Source: Seiridium cupressi (Eukaryota; Ascomycota; Sordariomycetes; Amphisphaeriales; Sporocadaceae). From it: DNA of 64,000 nucleotides. Shown here in pieces: positions 21,617-32,258 of the stretch. Position numbers and translations under genes: made by a program. Numbering within the stretch: the first letter of the stretch is position 1; each line of letters starts with the position of its first letter. Location of the stretch: contig JARVKI010000006.1 of the NCBI GenBank assembly GCA_036674765.1, positions 372,001 through 436,000 of the forward strand, read 5' to 3'. The notes under the pieces were generated by a model, which was given only the letters and a program-made list of their open reading frames with translations, was not told the DNA's origin and did not search any database.

Positions 21617-23339
21617 CCTTGCCAAAGGAGTCGGCTATGGCTGAATATGATGACCATGGCTCAGATGTTCTGGCTACGTTTCTTCGGAATTGCCTATCGC
21701 ATCGACTTGTCGATTTTGTGGCTCGTGTTGAGGTAGAATAGTATGCCTGTGGGCCATACTACACCGCACGATGTCCTCAAGCTTGGGGGCTGTCGAATCT
21801 GGTACATGTAAGAGTATCCCTTTATGTCCATTGAATCCATATGGTTTTCTTGGTGTTGTTGTCAATCTACGCAGAATCGGCTCGGCACAAAAGGGTACAG
21901 TGAGTCTTAAGTTGAGAGCTACTTATCCTAGAATAGAACGCTTTAATAATCCAGTCTTCACCTCCATAGCCTTGTTCCATCCTCTGCATAACCTTGTTGA
22001 GGGTTTTCTGCATTCAATTCCTACCTATCTCAGCGTGATTATTCATAGTGACACATTTGGAGACCGACTTATCCCCAACACCCGAGCAAGATATCATACG
22101 CTTACGAAGGCCCGATATAGAATTAATCTAAATATACCATATAAACTTAATTTTAAAACACAATTACAAAATGGTCGCCATCGTTTAGTACGTCCGACTA
22201 GTAACATCTGGTTACATATCTCACCTTGACATCAACCGTGACGGGAACAGAGCGTATGTCACTGCATTTTAGAAATCTTGTATGTGATGTAACTGTTGCT
22301 CACAACCTCTTAACTTGCCCATCGATAAGGCCAACCTAAGGACGTTCGTCCTTCCCGTTTGACAGGTACTTGAGACGTTGTCAACACCAGTCCATCTGCT
22401 AACCCACATCGGCATGTCTCTCCTCCGCTCAAGGCGAAGCAGTCAGTATAGGCAACGAGCCATGCATCCGAATTCATCGCTGGAGACTTAGAAAGAAACA
22501 ATCTCACGTTCCTATATTGGCAGTTAATTTGGAGTTAGGACCGTCTGCGTTTCTGAGGTGGTATCAAGTACAGAGCCTCCGGGGTGCTGAATAAAGCGAG
22601 AGCATGAAAGTGGTAGGTTCCGGAATTTTACTGGTATCGGGAATTAGTGTATAATAAGAGCTTGAGCGGTCTACATCGCCAATCCAAATGGACTGCACGG
22701 TGAACCAGGTCATACGTAATTGGGGCCGAATATTCTCAACATACTTATGCCAATTCCCAAATTATGGCGAAATACAGAACTGGGTCACACTAGTAGCGCT
22801 GCCGCTACCGACAGAACCCAGCTAAACCTCCATACGGGTTCAAGAGAAAGAAGGCAGCAGAGAGGGAAATGTAATGTGGGACAGTCGAATGTGGTAACTC
22901 GGCCGAGTGCAATGAAGCTGCAGGAACATGCAATACTAAGAGAAAAGAAAGCGGGTTTGTACGTTGCTGGTCTAGTGCGACAAAACTTTAAACTCACCTG
23001 GGTCAATCCTGTCCTTCGGGAGGAGGAGTTGTATCGACTCGGAAATATTGCCGAAACATCGCTATAGTGGATCATGTAAGCAGGCTTGGCCACGCAGATT
23101 TATTCGCCTGACATTATGATCTCCCGACATGTGGACTGGAGGATTGGGTTGCTACGCATGTTCATGTTATGCAGACCCGCCAGCAAAGCACGCAGGTCGG
23201 AGTAGAACTGTATAGTTTGCTCGACCCAAGATATGATACGCACCTCATGTCTCAGCCGTATATGCATGTGCATGTAATAGCACTAAGCATTTCTTATTTA
23301 CTTTGTTCGTCTGCAGAAACAATACTGCATGGACCTGCG
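21617..23339. other. gene-poor stretch between orphan gene and pseudogene
   Basis: No coding region could be supported. A low-GC patch lies near 22110-22160. Short frames on both strands show no family motif. It may hold decayed sequence too altered to recognise. Confidence 0.5.
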
Positions 23340-23987
23340 CTACCTCAGGACCGGACTGAGGAAGTACTCCAGGTCTTGGAAGTATTGCTTTTGGAAAACC
23401 ATCTGATCCTCTGCAGGAAGGAGTCTACCGTTGCTAGGCACTATTCCGGAATAATCGTTGGTAAGAAAATGCAGGAATGCCCCATGGGTGACCACTACTA
23501 AACGTTCATCGCTTGTTGTGTGCTGGGGCATCTGTCTTCATACCTTTCTTGCTGCTTGGGACCGTCTCCTCAGTTCCTCCAACTTGTCTTCCTAAGTTGA
23601 CCATTCTGATTTTAAATGCCACCCCAGTCTGACTTAGCTTACATCAACGTAGACCGAAAACTCCTTTTGGAGCATTGCAGATTTTGAGCCGGTATCGCAA
23701 GGAGCATCGGAGACCTCAGAGAACTCTGGCAATGCAGTTATTTGGAGAGAGTCAACGGTGGGTTCGACGGCGGGTGAACCAAAAGATAATAGACAACTAT
23801 ACAATGCTCACCTTAGAGGCGATGCAAAAAGACAGGTGATTTGCTCAAGATACAGAAACCGAGACCTGAGGTCGGCGCATTGCTGCTCGCCTAGGCTTGT
23901 CAGCAGAGGATCTTGGATCGACTCGTTTTCGTGAGAGAGGTTGTGAAAGCCTTGAGCGTGGCAGACTAGGTGTAGTGTTGCGAGCAT
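23340..23987 (-). pseudogene. histidine phosphatase (phosphoglycerate-mutase-like) pseudogene
   Basis: One reading frame from the ATG at 23987 to 23340 aligns along its whole length with fungal histidine-phosphatase (phosphoglycerate-mutase-like) proteins. It shows the N-terminal block HLVxHAQGFHNL, then LGEQQCADLRSRF, FASPLR, SCLLSFG, EVSDAPCDTGS, LEELRRRSQAARK and the late block VVVTHGAFLHFLTND with the second His. The frame is broken by four stops, at 23810-23808 (TGA), 23636-23634 (TAA), 23594-23592 (TAG) and 23540-23538 (TGA), without any frameshift. In addition, the catalytic Arg of the usual LVRHAQG motif reads Cys. Every lesion can be explained by a single C-to-T or G-to-A transition, the type made by repeat-induced point mutation, though the ancestral codons are inferred. 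The gene cannot give a full product. Confidence 0.85.
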
Positions 23988-24021
23988 GACTATAAATTCC
24001 CACTGGACTGAGCTTGCCGGC

Positions 24022-24243
24022 CTATCTCAACTCCAGTGACGTGGCAGACGTGCCTTTTTTATATTCTTTGGCCTCATGATTCTTCTTCGTCCTCACCACC
24101 AAACCCTCCAGAATCCATCGTCCGAAACCGTTGGCTAAATTGGGCCAGAATCGGCCCAGTTTGACAGGAACATTTGCAGATAGTTTTGCACCCAGTTCGG
24201 CAATATCCACTCTTAACATATATTCACCAACATCGTGCAGCAT
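24022..24243 (-). pseudogene. possible gene relic, 73-codon open frame
   Basis: A short open frame with conserved-looking composition (YMLRVDIAELGAKL, KLGRFWPNLANGFGRW, VVRTKKNHEA). The text reads like the C-terminal end of a larger protein but I cannot name the family. It sits directly upstream of the histidine-phosphatase relic, on the same strand and separated by only 35 bp, so both could be remnants of one formerly active segment. No start context or upstream exon could be found. Confidence 0.3.
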
Positions 24244-24288
24244 CTCGGTAACCTAGCCGTTTTGAGCGGGATAGTAAGACACTGAGGC

Positions 24289-24310
24289 TGACTACATGTA
24301 CATGTAGTCA
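24289..24310. promoter_or_regulatory. perfect 22-bp palindrome upstream of the Zn2Cys6 gene
   Basis: The sequence TGACTACATG followed by TACATGTAGTCA reads identically on both strands over 22 bp with no spacer. It lies 300 bp before the start codon of the regulator at 24610 and about 45 bp before the relic frame on the other strand. A chance perfect palindrome of this length is very unlikely. It could be a dimer-binding operator or a cruciform-forming element; the binding protein is unknown. Confidence 0.6.
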
Positions 24311-24609
24311 TTGGGTAAGTCAAGGTTTAGGCTTACTCGGCCCCACTCCATACGTCGCACTGCACCTTTGTCACACTACATACCGAGCAGCGGGCAATAT
24401 CTTAGATTTTTTTTTGTCTGTCCTGTTATCATTCTTCTGAATTTGTTTCACGTCTGTTCTTGGAGTATTATTGATACATTCCAACGCCCCCCTGCACCAG
24501 CTTGCTGAGATTATAGCCCCTTTCGCCTCTACCTCACACTGGCCCTGGCGGGAATTGCGAAACCCACAACGTCTTGATATCTGTCCATCCCTATCGCAAA
24601 CGAGCTGGC

Positions 24610-26820
24610 ATGCGCTCATACTTTGGATGGTTTGTGACCAAGACTTGCTTTGTGGCTTAGAGGCTGATTTTCGCTGCAAGTTCTACGTGCAGATCTCGGA
24701 AGGTCAAGTGCGACGAGGCCAAGCCCGTCTGCGGTTCTTGTGTGAAAGCTTCACGCAAATGTGTCTTCCCAGAAGCCGCTGCTTTCCGCAATTCGAAACC
24801 TACCCGCCACTCTCAGAGTCCTCGCGGACCGAGGACCCGACGTTCTAACCCACCGCATACTTGGGTTGACGTTCCTGCTGATTGTGGGTACATAGACTAA
24901 GTTGTCCTTATTGTAGGTCACTAATATACACAGTGACATTTGTCCATGTGACAACCCCTTGCGACCCAAAGGTTACCGAGGGTTCAAAAGACCACTCGAG
25001 GGCCTTTTCACAACCATTGGAAGAAGATGTCGTGTTAGGAGCCAACCACGATGAGCCTGCAGAGAGCACCACGTCTGCAGGAGCCTGCTCAACACCACTA
25101 CAGCCGCAAGACACCTCTCAACTATCAAGCCCCTCGTCGTATACCCACTTCTCAGGTCTCAGTGACCTCACAAGAGAGTATGGGCTTGACATGCTGAATG
25201 GTTTAGGCAGTCGGGCCAGTGATGCTACTAGTCTACTTCGTGATGATGCACCTTACACAAGTGCCCCCTCGGATCAGGTCCATGGCCAGAGGGATGAATG
25301 CGATACCGATCACCACGTTCTGGAACTCCGGTTGTTGAAGCACTTTAGAGACGGACCTGGCCAGTGGTAAATATTTCCCGCTCGACTGGGATCAGATTTG
25401 GACCTCTAACCTGTTGTCAGGATGGATTTGTTTGATACCAGCGCGTACTTCTCACGCAAGGTCCCCGTGCTGGCAAGCACGAGCAACATGCTGAGGTGCT
25501 CTCTTTGTGCAGTCGCCGCAAAGCATATACAGCGAAAGCAGCACCTCACACTGAATTTGTCGCTCTCTTCCTGCCAAGGCACGCCCACGCCAAGTGACAG
25601 ACAGGAGGAAAATTGGGAGTATGTTTCTGCGAAATACTACCAAAAAGCAATAACCAATCTTAAGACAGCAGTTGATTCATTAGCGTTGGATGACGATCTT
25701 GTCCGTAGCTCAATCCCTCCAGATGAGATCTTCGCCGTCATTGCAGTGCTGTGCATGTATGAGTCGATGGACGCACCTGGAACAGCTTGGAAGGCCCACC
25801 TCATTGCACTACCGCTGTTCATGTCGAACGACAATACCGAAGATGACAGGCGCTATAAAGTGAGGATTCCACGAACAGCCATCAAGAGCCCGGTCTTCTG
25901 GAGCCTGGCGAGACAGGATATCCTATGTGCATGTAGGTCGACGATCAATCATCGTGAAACTGTTGTTTCCTCTCGGCTGATATTTTGATGTATTAGTTAT
26001 AAGCGAGAGTCAGACTCGGCTGAAGGTGGAGGATTTGATGTTTTGGCACAACGCAGGCCTAACAACTGACGAAATTTGCTTTCAGCTTCCGCTTACCCCT
26101 GGACTTTTCCCAGATGACAATGATTCCAGCGCTTTACAGGAAGGTATCAAGGCTAAACAATTAATCTGCATCATCGGTAAGGTGATCAACTTTATTACGT
26201 CCGGAGACGCCTTGGATCCCGAAGACTTTGCGCGGCCGCCGGGCCAACGACTTCTCGTCGGGGTTGCGCAGGAACAGCTACTTGAATGCTGGAATGCAAT
26301 GGTCTCCGAGTTGCGCCAGTGGTATGAAGCTTTGCCAGTCACTTTTGCGCGAAGTGTGCGGACGAGGACAGCCAGGAACACGGCGCTATCGAGTGGTCAA
26401 CAGAATCAAGACTTCCAGCAGATATGGTATGATATCCCAGCGTGCGCAGCGACAATGCAGTACTACCACATGGCTTGCATTCTGCTGCTTGTCAACAGAC
26501 CACAGGAGTCCACAGCGATTCGATCGACTGTGTCAGCTCGCCTGCAATCGTATCGCCACGATGAGCAGCGAGCGCTTTATCATGCTCGGGAGATTTGTGG
26601 TATTAGCAATGCCGAACCCGCTGAGCCTCTTCGTATTCACCCTGTGCAGCCCCTTTTCGTAGCTGGACAGGTTTTTCATGAATCGGAAGATCAGTGCATG
26701 GTCACTGAACTGTTACTCGGTATTGAGAGGGATTTGGGATGGTCAACGGCAAGTTATATTGCTAAGCTCGAAGACGAATGGTATGCCGTCAGAGGCTTTG
26801 ATACAGCTACTATGCTGTGA
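24610..26820 (+). CDS. Zn2Cys6 transcription factor (ARCA-like)
   Basis: Five exons, 24610-24629, 24681-24883, 24934-25366, 25421-25932 and 25997-26820, all with consistent phase, give 663 aa. Residues 7-34 form a complete Zn2Cys6 cluster, C7-x2-C10-x6-C17-x6-C24-x2-C27-x6-C34, with the DNA-contacting stretch RSRKVKC. The first intron splits codon 7, the first zinc ligand; an intron inside or next to the cluster is common in fungal regulators. A Ser/Thr/Pro linker leads to a fungal-specific transcription-factor region beginning LLKHFRDGPGQWMDLFD (about residue 210), a hallmark of the ARCA/Fungal_trans_2 group. The helix YYHMACILLLVNRP near residue 565 also fits. All exons are open, so the gene appears intact despite neighbouring decay. 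Upstream in-frame codons contain no other ATG before a stop at 24514. Its target genes are not evident in the window. Confidence 0.88.
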
Positions 26821-27625
26821 ACTGGAAGGTGATCGAGTCCAGGATGCAAAGACTGGAGAAATATAATACGCCTGGGTCGCTGTCGATTCGATCAAGTCTA
26901 AAAGACCGATAAGCTACGGCAAGGACCGAAGCCAGAGGTAAGAATAGCTGTATGAGGGATGAAAACTACAATGTATGGCGTATGTAGGCGCAAATCGAAA
27001 AGGCAAACCAAGGATTTCTCCGTCTTACATTTTTACCTTCGTATGAACAACGTTCAGGGATATCCTTGGCTAGACTGCAGGCCTGGTATTCGCAAAACAT
27101 CGGAAATCCGTTGATAACGACTGACCACTCTATAATCAGATACTCATCGAAGGGCAGCGATAATTAAGGCAATATTGGGCGGGCAGAAACGGTAATTGCT
27201 GTAGAAAATATGTAGTTAATAAAGACGAGGGCAGAGTTATAGCGGAGAGACTGGATTGGATCACTAGGGCAATCAGTATGCATGTATTCATCAAGGCATG
27301 AATACGATCTCACGGACAAAATAAACATAGAACAGGAGAGTAACACAACTTGCGGCGTATTTCGCATATACTTTATTTATTTTATTTTTTATTTTATTTT
27401 TAAGCTCAAGTATGCTTATGTTATTCTTGCACCACGTCCTAAGCGTACATGGACCCACGGGTAATCGTAGGTTGGGAATCAAGAGGCTACTACCGATGAT
27501 TCAACTTTCCCTCACCATGCTTTCACTGGTGTATTATGGAGAGATTTCACCGATGCGCGATTATAGAATCGATGAGCTCGCTGTAACACGAAAAGGGGTA
27601 TCCGCCGTTTCGATCAATCAATCAA
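26821..27625. other. convergent intergenic region
   Basis: This holds the 3' flanks of the regulator (+) and the ubiquitin hydrolase (-). It includes a T-rich simple stretch of tttatttat type at 27370-27403 and the start of a tetranucleotide tract at 27613. No gene was seen. Confidence 0.5.
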
Positions 27626-27633
27626 TCAATCAA
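27613..27633. repeat. ATCA tetranucleotide repeat spanning a stop codon
   Basis: Five ATCA units in a row. On the minus strand this is an ATTG-type tract, and the stop codon of the ubiquitin hydrolase gene (27628-27626) is its first TGA. Confidence 0.9.
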
Positions 27634-28473
27634 GGGCACCAGCCAACGCCACACAGCTGAAACGCATATCAGCACCCTCACGCTCCAAGAATTTCAGCGG
27701 TCCCCAAAGCAGAGCCTTGTCGGAGAGTACGTCCTCGTTCTCCTCCAGCTTGCCTCTTGCGATCGGTCCTTTCCGTCGCCCATCCAGCTCCCATAGGGTC
27801 CCGTCGCTTGTTTTGGAAAAGCAGACATAGTGTAGGTCGACATCGTCCTGTGCGTCGGGCGCGGCTGTATCACCCTGGCTGGCGGCCTCGTGGTGTGCAC
27901 TCGCGAGGGATGAGGTCCCCTCGATGAGCTTCGAGCGCTCGGCTGGCGCAAGGGGGATGGCATCCTTGACCAGCTTGTCGAGGTTGGAGCCGGACTCTAT
28001 TTCGTGCCGGCCGATGGTCAGCGTCCACTTCCCGAGTACAGCCGTCTTCGTGGCACGACGATCGCCTGCAAACAAGGAACCAAAGACTTACCAATATACC
28101 CCCTAGCTGGTCCGTTGCTGACGGCATGGAGCAGGCCCATCATTCCACACGCATTTCGGATGGTCTGCTTGTACCAGATCACCGGCTCTTCCTTGCCCTT
28201 TCCAGAATAGTTGGGTAGCGGGGCATCCTCCGCCATGCGCTGGGACTCGTAGACTGCCGAGACGGGAAAGACAAGCAGCAGTGCAAGTGCTGGCCGTGGA
28301 ATGAAAGCAAGCAGTTCCGGGTCGGAGATGGAGTAGACATCGTGGATCTGCAGCGCTTTGCTCAGGCCGAGCTTGTGCAGGAGATTTGTCATGAGCTCTG
28401 GGTTGGCCTCCAGGGGAATGAAGGCTGGCGAGCTGCCCGGAGGCGGATCTGGATGTGTCTGCGTTGCCGCCAT
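27626..28473 (-). CDS. YUH1: ubiquitin carboxyl-terminal hydrolase, UCH family (YUH1/UCHL3-like)
   Basis: Two exons, 28473-28092 and 27996-27626, joined over a 95-bp intron give 250 aa, close to UCHL3 and yeast Yuh1 (230-236 aa). UCH enzymes remove small adducts from the C-terminus of ubiquitin and process ubiquitin or Nedd8/Rub1 precursors. All four catalytic positions are visible: Gln103 and Cys109 in KQTIRNACGMMG, His183 in DLHYVCF, and Asp199 in LWELDGRRKGP. The N-terminal block PLEANPELM with VYSISDPELLAFIPRP is typical. The splice restores GYIESGSNLDKL, matching the family's FIxxGSxLDK. The Met at 28473 was chosen because it starts the family-like part; an upstream in-frame Met at 28659 would add 62 unconserved residues. 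The stop codon falls inside a tetranucleotide repeat. Confidence 0.93.
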
Positions 28474-29102
28474 GTTTTGATGCTCAATTCTGGGATCGAA
28501 GCAGCGGAATTGGACGAAATGAATCGGAAAACTAATATTTCGGTTGTTCTCAGTCGCGAAAGGAGCGCGTTTGGAGATGGCCAAATCATTGCCCCGCAGC
28601 CCCTCCATGGGAGCTGCACAAGCTATGACGCAGCTAAAGCTGCCTGCTTCAACCACCATTACGGGCTAGTGGGGCGACTATAAGCAGACGAATACTGGTA
28701 TCGTCCCTCCAGTTCGACCTATATCTAACTCAATACGTGGTAGGTATGTGTAGATACTATTCGCCCCTAGCCGAATTTTCTAGGTTACATGCTAACGGAG
28801 TTGAACTTCAAGTCGTGATCCTAGTGTTGAGTTCACTTTATCCTACTGATTTGTTACGAAGCTGATTTTTCCCCCTCCTATAAATCCATTCTTGACTTGA
28901 CTTCTCCATTCATCAATAGGGGAGCAATAATATATTAGGAACTCTAGCAGAATTTGAATTTTTGGAGATTTCCCGCGGAACCTACTTCCACATATGAGTG
29001 AACTTCTCCCCATACAAGCTGTAAATGTATGTGTAGTTGGCCAGTAATCAAAGTGGTGGCCAAATTCTCTTACAACATGCATCATCAGCCTTGTGGTAGA
29101 AG
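28474..29102. other. intergenic region upstream of the UCH gene
   Basis: AT-rich, about 630 bp, holding the UCH promoter and the 3' flank of the next minus-strand gene. No further gene was seen. Confidence 0.5.
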
Positions 29103-30164
29103 TTAGGCCATGGAATCACCTGCAGGCGCCGCATTCTGTTTTCTTTCCTTCCTCCTCGTCGCCCAAGCGCCGAGTTCGGCACCTGCCCAGACGGCAGCCA
29201 CTAACTCAAACCACCATTCAAGATGATCCTGGACACACTTGGGCCGATTCTGAAGGACGTTTGTCAATCCGAACCTGCGTAGTATCGGGTGAGTAAGCCT
29301 ATCTCCATACGCAGAGACCAGTCCCGAAGAGATGTAGAAGAAAACAAAAACACGCCAGTCCATGCTATTTATCCAGCTCCGCTCTCCATGGTGTTGGGTT
29401 GACCTGAACCGACGTCCTGACTCTAAACCGTAGCCCAACGAGAAAACAGTTCCCAGAACCTGTGAGAATAAGGTTGAGATAGTATGGACCACGACAGTTC
29501 GGCAATCCTTGTCGTGCAAACACTGTCTCATCCGACTCCCAGGATCGAATGTACGATATCGCCTAGACGCTGTACTGAAATCTGCGCCCGGCGCACATGT
29601 ATTCCCAGCTTTTCCGGAACTGGATTGTTCAGTTTGATCCCCGAGAGTCTGTATTTGTAGTCCCGCGCCATGTTCAGGGTCTTGCTGGAGAGAGAGGCCT
29701 GTCGATTGCAACGGCCTCTGAGCACCTGGATCCTCGTATGTTGTCACGACAACGACGACTTGGGTAACTAAATGATACCCGCAATACATGGCAAACATCT
29801 TATGGGCGCTGGCTGCATGCTCGATATAATCGCCGCAGCTCTCGCTCCATTGGGCCAGATGTTGCGCGTATACGAGGAGCCTCTCATAAGATTTCTCGAG
29901 TATGTCTTTGACGCAGGCGCAGTCTTTGTCAGAGCAACTTTCGCGAGTGTTTAGATCGAAGACGAAGTGGCCAAGGATGGGAGAGATGCAGACGTGGCGA
30001 GACTGCCAGCTGGGCAAAATGTTGAAGTTGATCTCATTCATGTCGTCCGCCTGCCGAGCCACAGAGATTTGTATGAGAAAGATGATGATAACAAGAACAA
30101 TCTCGGCGCTGCGTGTCCAATTCATCGTGGTTTGAATTGCAGACGGCCATCTAGATCGAGCCAC
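29103..30164 (-). CDS. unknown membrane protein with Cys-rich N-terminal region
   Basis: A single open frame of 353 aa that I do not recognise. After a short leader (a second Met at about 30122 is the likelier start) there is a hydrophobic segment EIVLVIIIFLIQISVA, which could be a signal peptide or first helix. Next comes a predicted external part with cysteines in a C-x4-C-x-C pattern (SCSDKDCACV), then hydrophobic segments around YCGYHLVTQVVVVVT, ISTLFSQVLGTVFSLGYGL, FVFFYISSGLVSAYG and WWFELVAAVWAGAELGAW, and a basic tail. The middle part (about residues 145-215) is polar and low in hydrophobics and could hide an unspliced intron, although it stays in frame. The arrangement suggests a multi-pass membrane protein, function unknown. 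Confidence 0.55.
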   Translation of the reverse strand: MARSRWPSAIQTTMNWTRSAEIVLVIIIFLIQISVARQADDMNEINFNILPSWQSRHVCISPILGHFVFDLNTRESCSDKDCACVKDILEKSYERLLVYAQHLAQWSESCGDYIEHAASAHKMFAMYCGYHLVTQVVVVVTTYEDPGAQRPLQSTGLSLQQDPEHGAGLQIQTLGDQTEQSSSGKAGNTCAPGADFSTASRRYRTFDPGSRMRQCLHDKDCRTVVVHTISTLFSQVLGTVFSLGYGLESGRRFRSTQHHGERSWINSMDWRVFVFFYISSGLVSAYGDRLTHPILRRFGLTNVLQNRPKCVQDHLEWWFELVAAVWAGAELGAWATRRKERKQNAAPAGDSMA

Positions 30165-30562
30165 GACCTTTAGAGGCCCTGTCCGCTTTTCTATGCTTTA
30201 CATTCCTCCCTTGCATATGCGGAGGCTGGCAACAGGAGAAGCAAATACGCCTAGGCGCTGAGACATGCTCCAGGCAAGGCATATCTTCAAGTCATTTCAT
30301 GAGCACTCCTCAGTAAAAAATGGAACCTCTTTTCGCTTCTTGTAACTCGTTATGACTACGTTATCTAGTTATTCTATTTGTCGATGCGGCGAAAACTGCT
30401 GCACAACGACAACCGTGTACTTTGATAGTACAATGCAAATCCCCCGACACCACGCTCTTTCCTAGGCTCTGATATTTAGCGTCTAGATGCCAAATTGGAC
30501 ATGCCCACTCTCGTAAATAATCGTACAGCCCCGCTCCAGTCGTTCTATTCCAACTTCGTTCA
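30165..30562. other. intergenic region, both neighbours minus strand
   Basis: The 3' flank of the alpha/beta hydrolase gene and upstream region of the membrane-protein gene. No discrete element was recognised. Confidence 0.5.
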
Positions 30563-32258
30563 TCATTGTCCACTCCTCTCCTTTAGGGTATGCTGCCTCG
30601 TCTCCTCTAGCTCCTTACGCATTACCTCATTGAATTCATCCGGATTGTCCAGGTAGAGATGATGACCAGCCTTCTTGATGATTACCACCTTGGCGGCACC
30701 GTTTTCTTTCTTCTTTTCTTCTTCTGTAGCATCGCGAAGTGCTAAAGCCTTGGCTTGTTTAAGCTTCTCCTCCGATGCTAAGCCACCTGCCACGTCCATC
30801 CAGTCGTTCTCACCGTACATGAAGACAATCGGGTAACCCGTTTCCTTCACCGCCGGTGTAGAATCAGTGGCGGGTGCAATGACTTGACGGCCAACGTTTT
30901 GTATCCGGTTGATGACGGGCCTGCGAGCGTGTGCGCCTGGAGCAAGCAAGTATGGAAGCACATACTCTCCACTGCCCCTCTGACGGAACAAGCTGTAGGC
31001 ATACTCATGCAGTGTCTGCGCTTCCTCGGGCGGTAGATGATTGAATCGGCGTGACGTCCAGCCAGAAACGAATCTGGGGCCAAACGGACCGGTCATGCGT
31101 ATGATGCTGAATGGCGATACATTAGCATCCCACAACCAGACAAGCCAGCTGGGGTAAGGTCGTTTCTTTGCGGAATTCGCGCCCGCCTTTTCCGTCTTGC
31201 TCTTTGCATTCATGGGCCCGTCGCTATCGTGAGTCTGAGTGGTCTCCTGCTGATCCTGCGTGAACTCGTCCTGGAACGTGGACTCGGACGGTTCGGGCAT
31301 ATCTGCGTTGACAGCGTATGGGTCCTCTGGAATACCGACGGGAGATGCCAAGATGAGTTTGTTGAGGCGACCGGGGTACTTCAAGGCATATGATACAGCC
31401 AGATAGCCACCGAGAGAGTGGCCGAGGAGGGTGAACTTCTCCAGTTTTCGAACCTTCCGCCATTCTTCGAGTGCATCTACGAACCAGCTTTCGGCTTCCG
31501 TGATCTTGTCTTCGGGGTCTTTGGCGTGGATCTTGAAAGGCGGGCGCAATGAATTTCCCATGCCCAGCATATCAAGCGCATACAACTTCCATCCCTTTGC
31601 ACGAGTTAGGCTTTCAAAGTTTTTGTAGAATAAACCAAGCCCTGCACCATAGCCGTGAAGCATGACCAAGGTGTCATCCACCGGCTCGCCCACTCTTTCT
31701 ACTGAGAATTCGTTCAGGCCCCGATTCTTCCCTGATAGCTTGACCATCTGCGACTTCCATACTCTCGGTCCGTAAGGATCAATCTTCGCAGATGTCTCGG
31801 TGGAACCAGGGTGGTCGGCAGACGGTACTTGGTCCCCGGGAGAAGTTGATTGCGCAACAGCTTCTCTGAGGTATGGAATATGGGTGATGACGTTGCGTTC
31901 AGCCATTGTTGGTGTTACACTCGTCCACTAGATAGCAATTAGTATTTGTTGTTGGCCATGGTGGCGTGGTGCGAACCCATTGGTATACGGCATCTTTGTA
32001 GCCGAGAGGGAAGAAGGGCGCCATTCTGGTGCGGTCTTTCGGCTGCTGGTCGGGCTCTGATTGAGGTTGTTCTTTGGCTCTTCTTCTCGCCAGCATGGGC
32101 TGGCCACCAACGGGTGGGCCCGAGGCAACAGCTTCGGTCGACATGTTAGCTGTTTGCTGTGGAGTAGTAGCCGGATGTTTATCCGTCTGCAATCTTTGGA
32201 CGGCGGAGACGAGTTTCCTCGACTGGACTACGGCGTGGGTGGAAGGAGTCTTGATCAT
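30563..32258 (-). CDS. CGI-58/Cld1-type alpha/beta hydrolase or acyltransferase
   Basis: Two exons, 32258-31977 and 31927-30563, with a 49-bp phase-0 intron give 548 aa; starting at the second Met (32144) would give 510. The family (ABHD5/CGI-58, yeast Ict1, Ecm18, Cld1) acts on lysophospholipids or cardiolipin at lipid droplets and mitochondria. Visible motifs: oxyanion block VMLHGYGAG, nucleophile elbow GHSLGGYLA (~residue 262), acidic residue in MYGENDWMD, and GHHLYLDNPDEFN near the C-terminus, which supplies the catalytic His and the H-x4-D acyltransferase motif of this group. Exon 1 ends in YKDAVYQW and joins WTSVTPTMAERN, matching the family's YQWW block. An acidic insert (about residues 285-335) is disordered. 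The N-terminal 38 residues are basic and could be a mitochondrial presequence. Which lipid it acts on cannot be read directly. Confidence 0.88.

Noticed and set aside
28474..28659. 62-residue N-terminal extension of the ubiquitin hydrolase
   Set aside because: The family begins at the Met at 28473; the extension is Cys/Ile/Phe-rich leader sequence without conservation.
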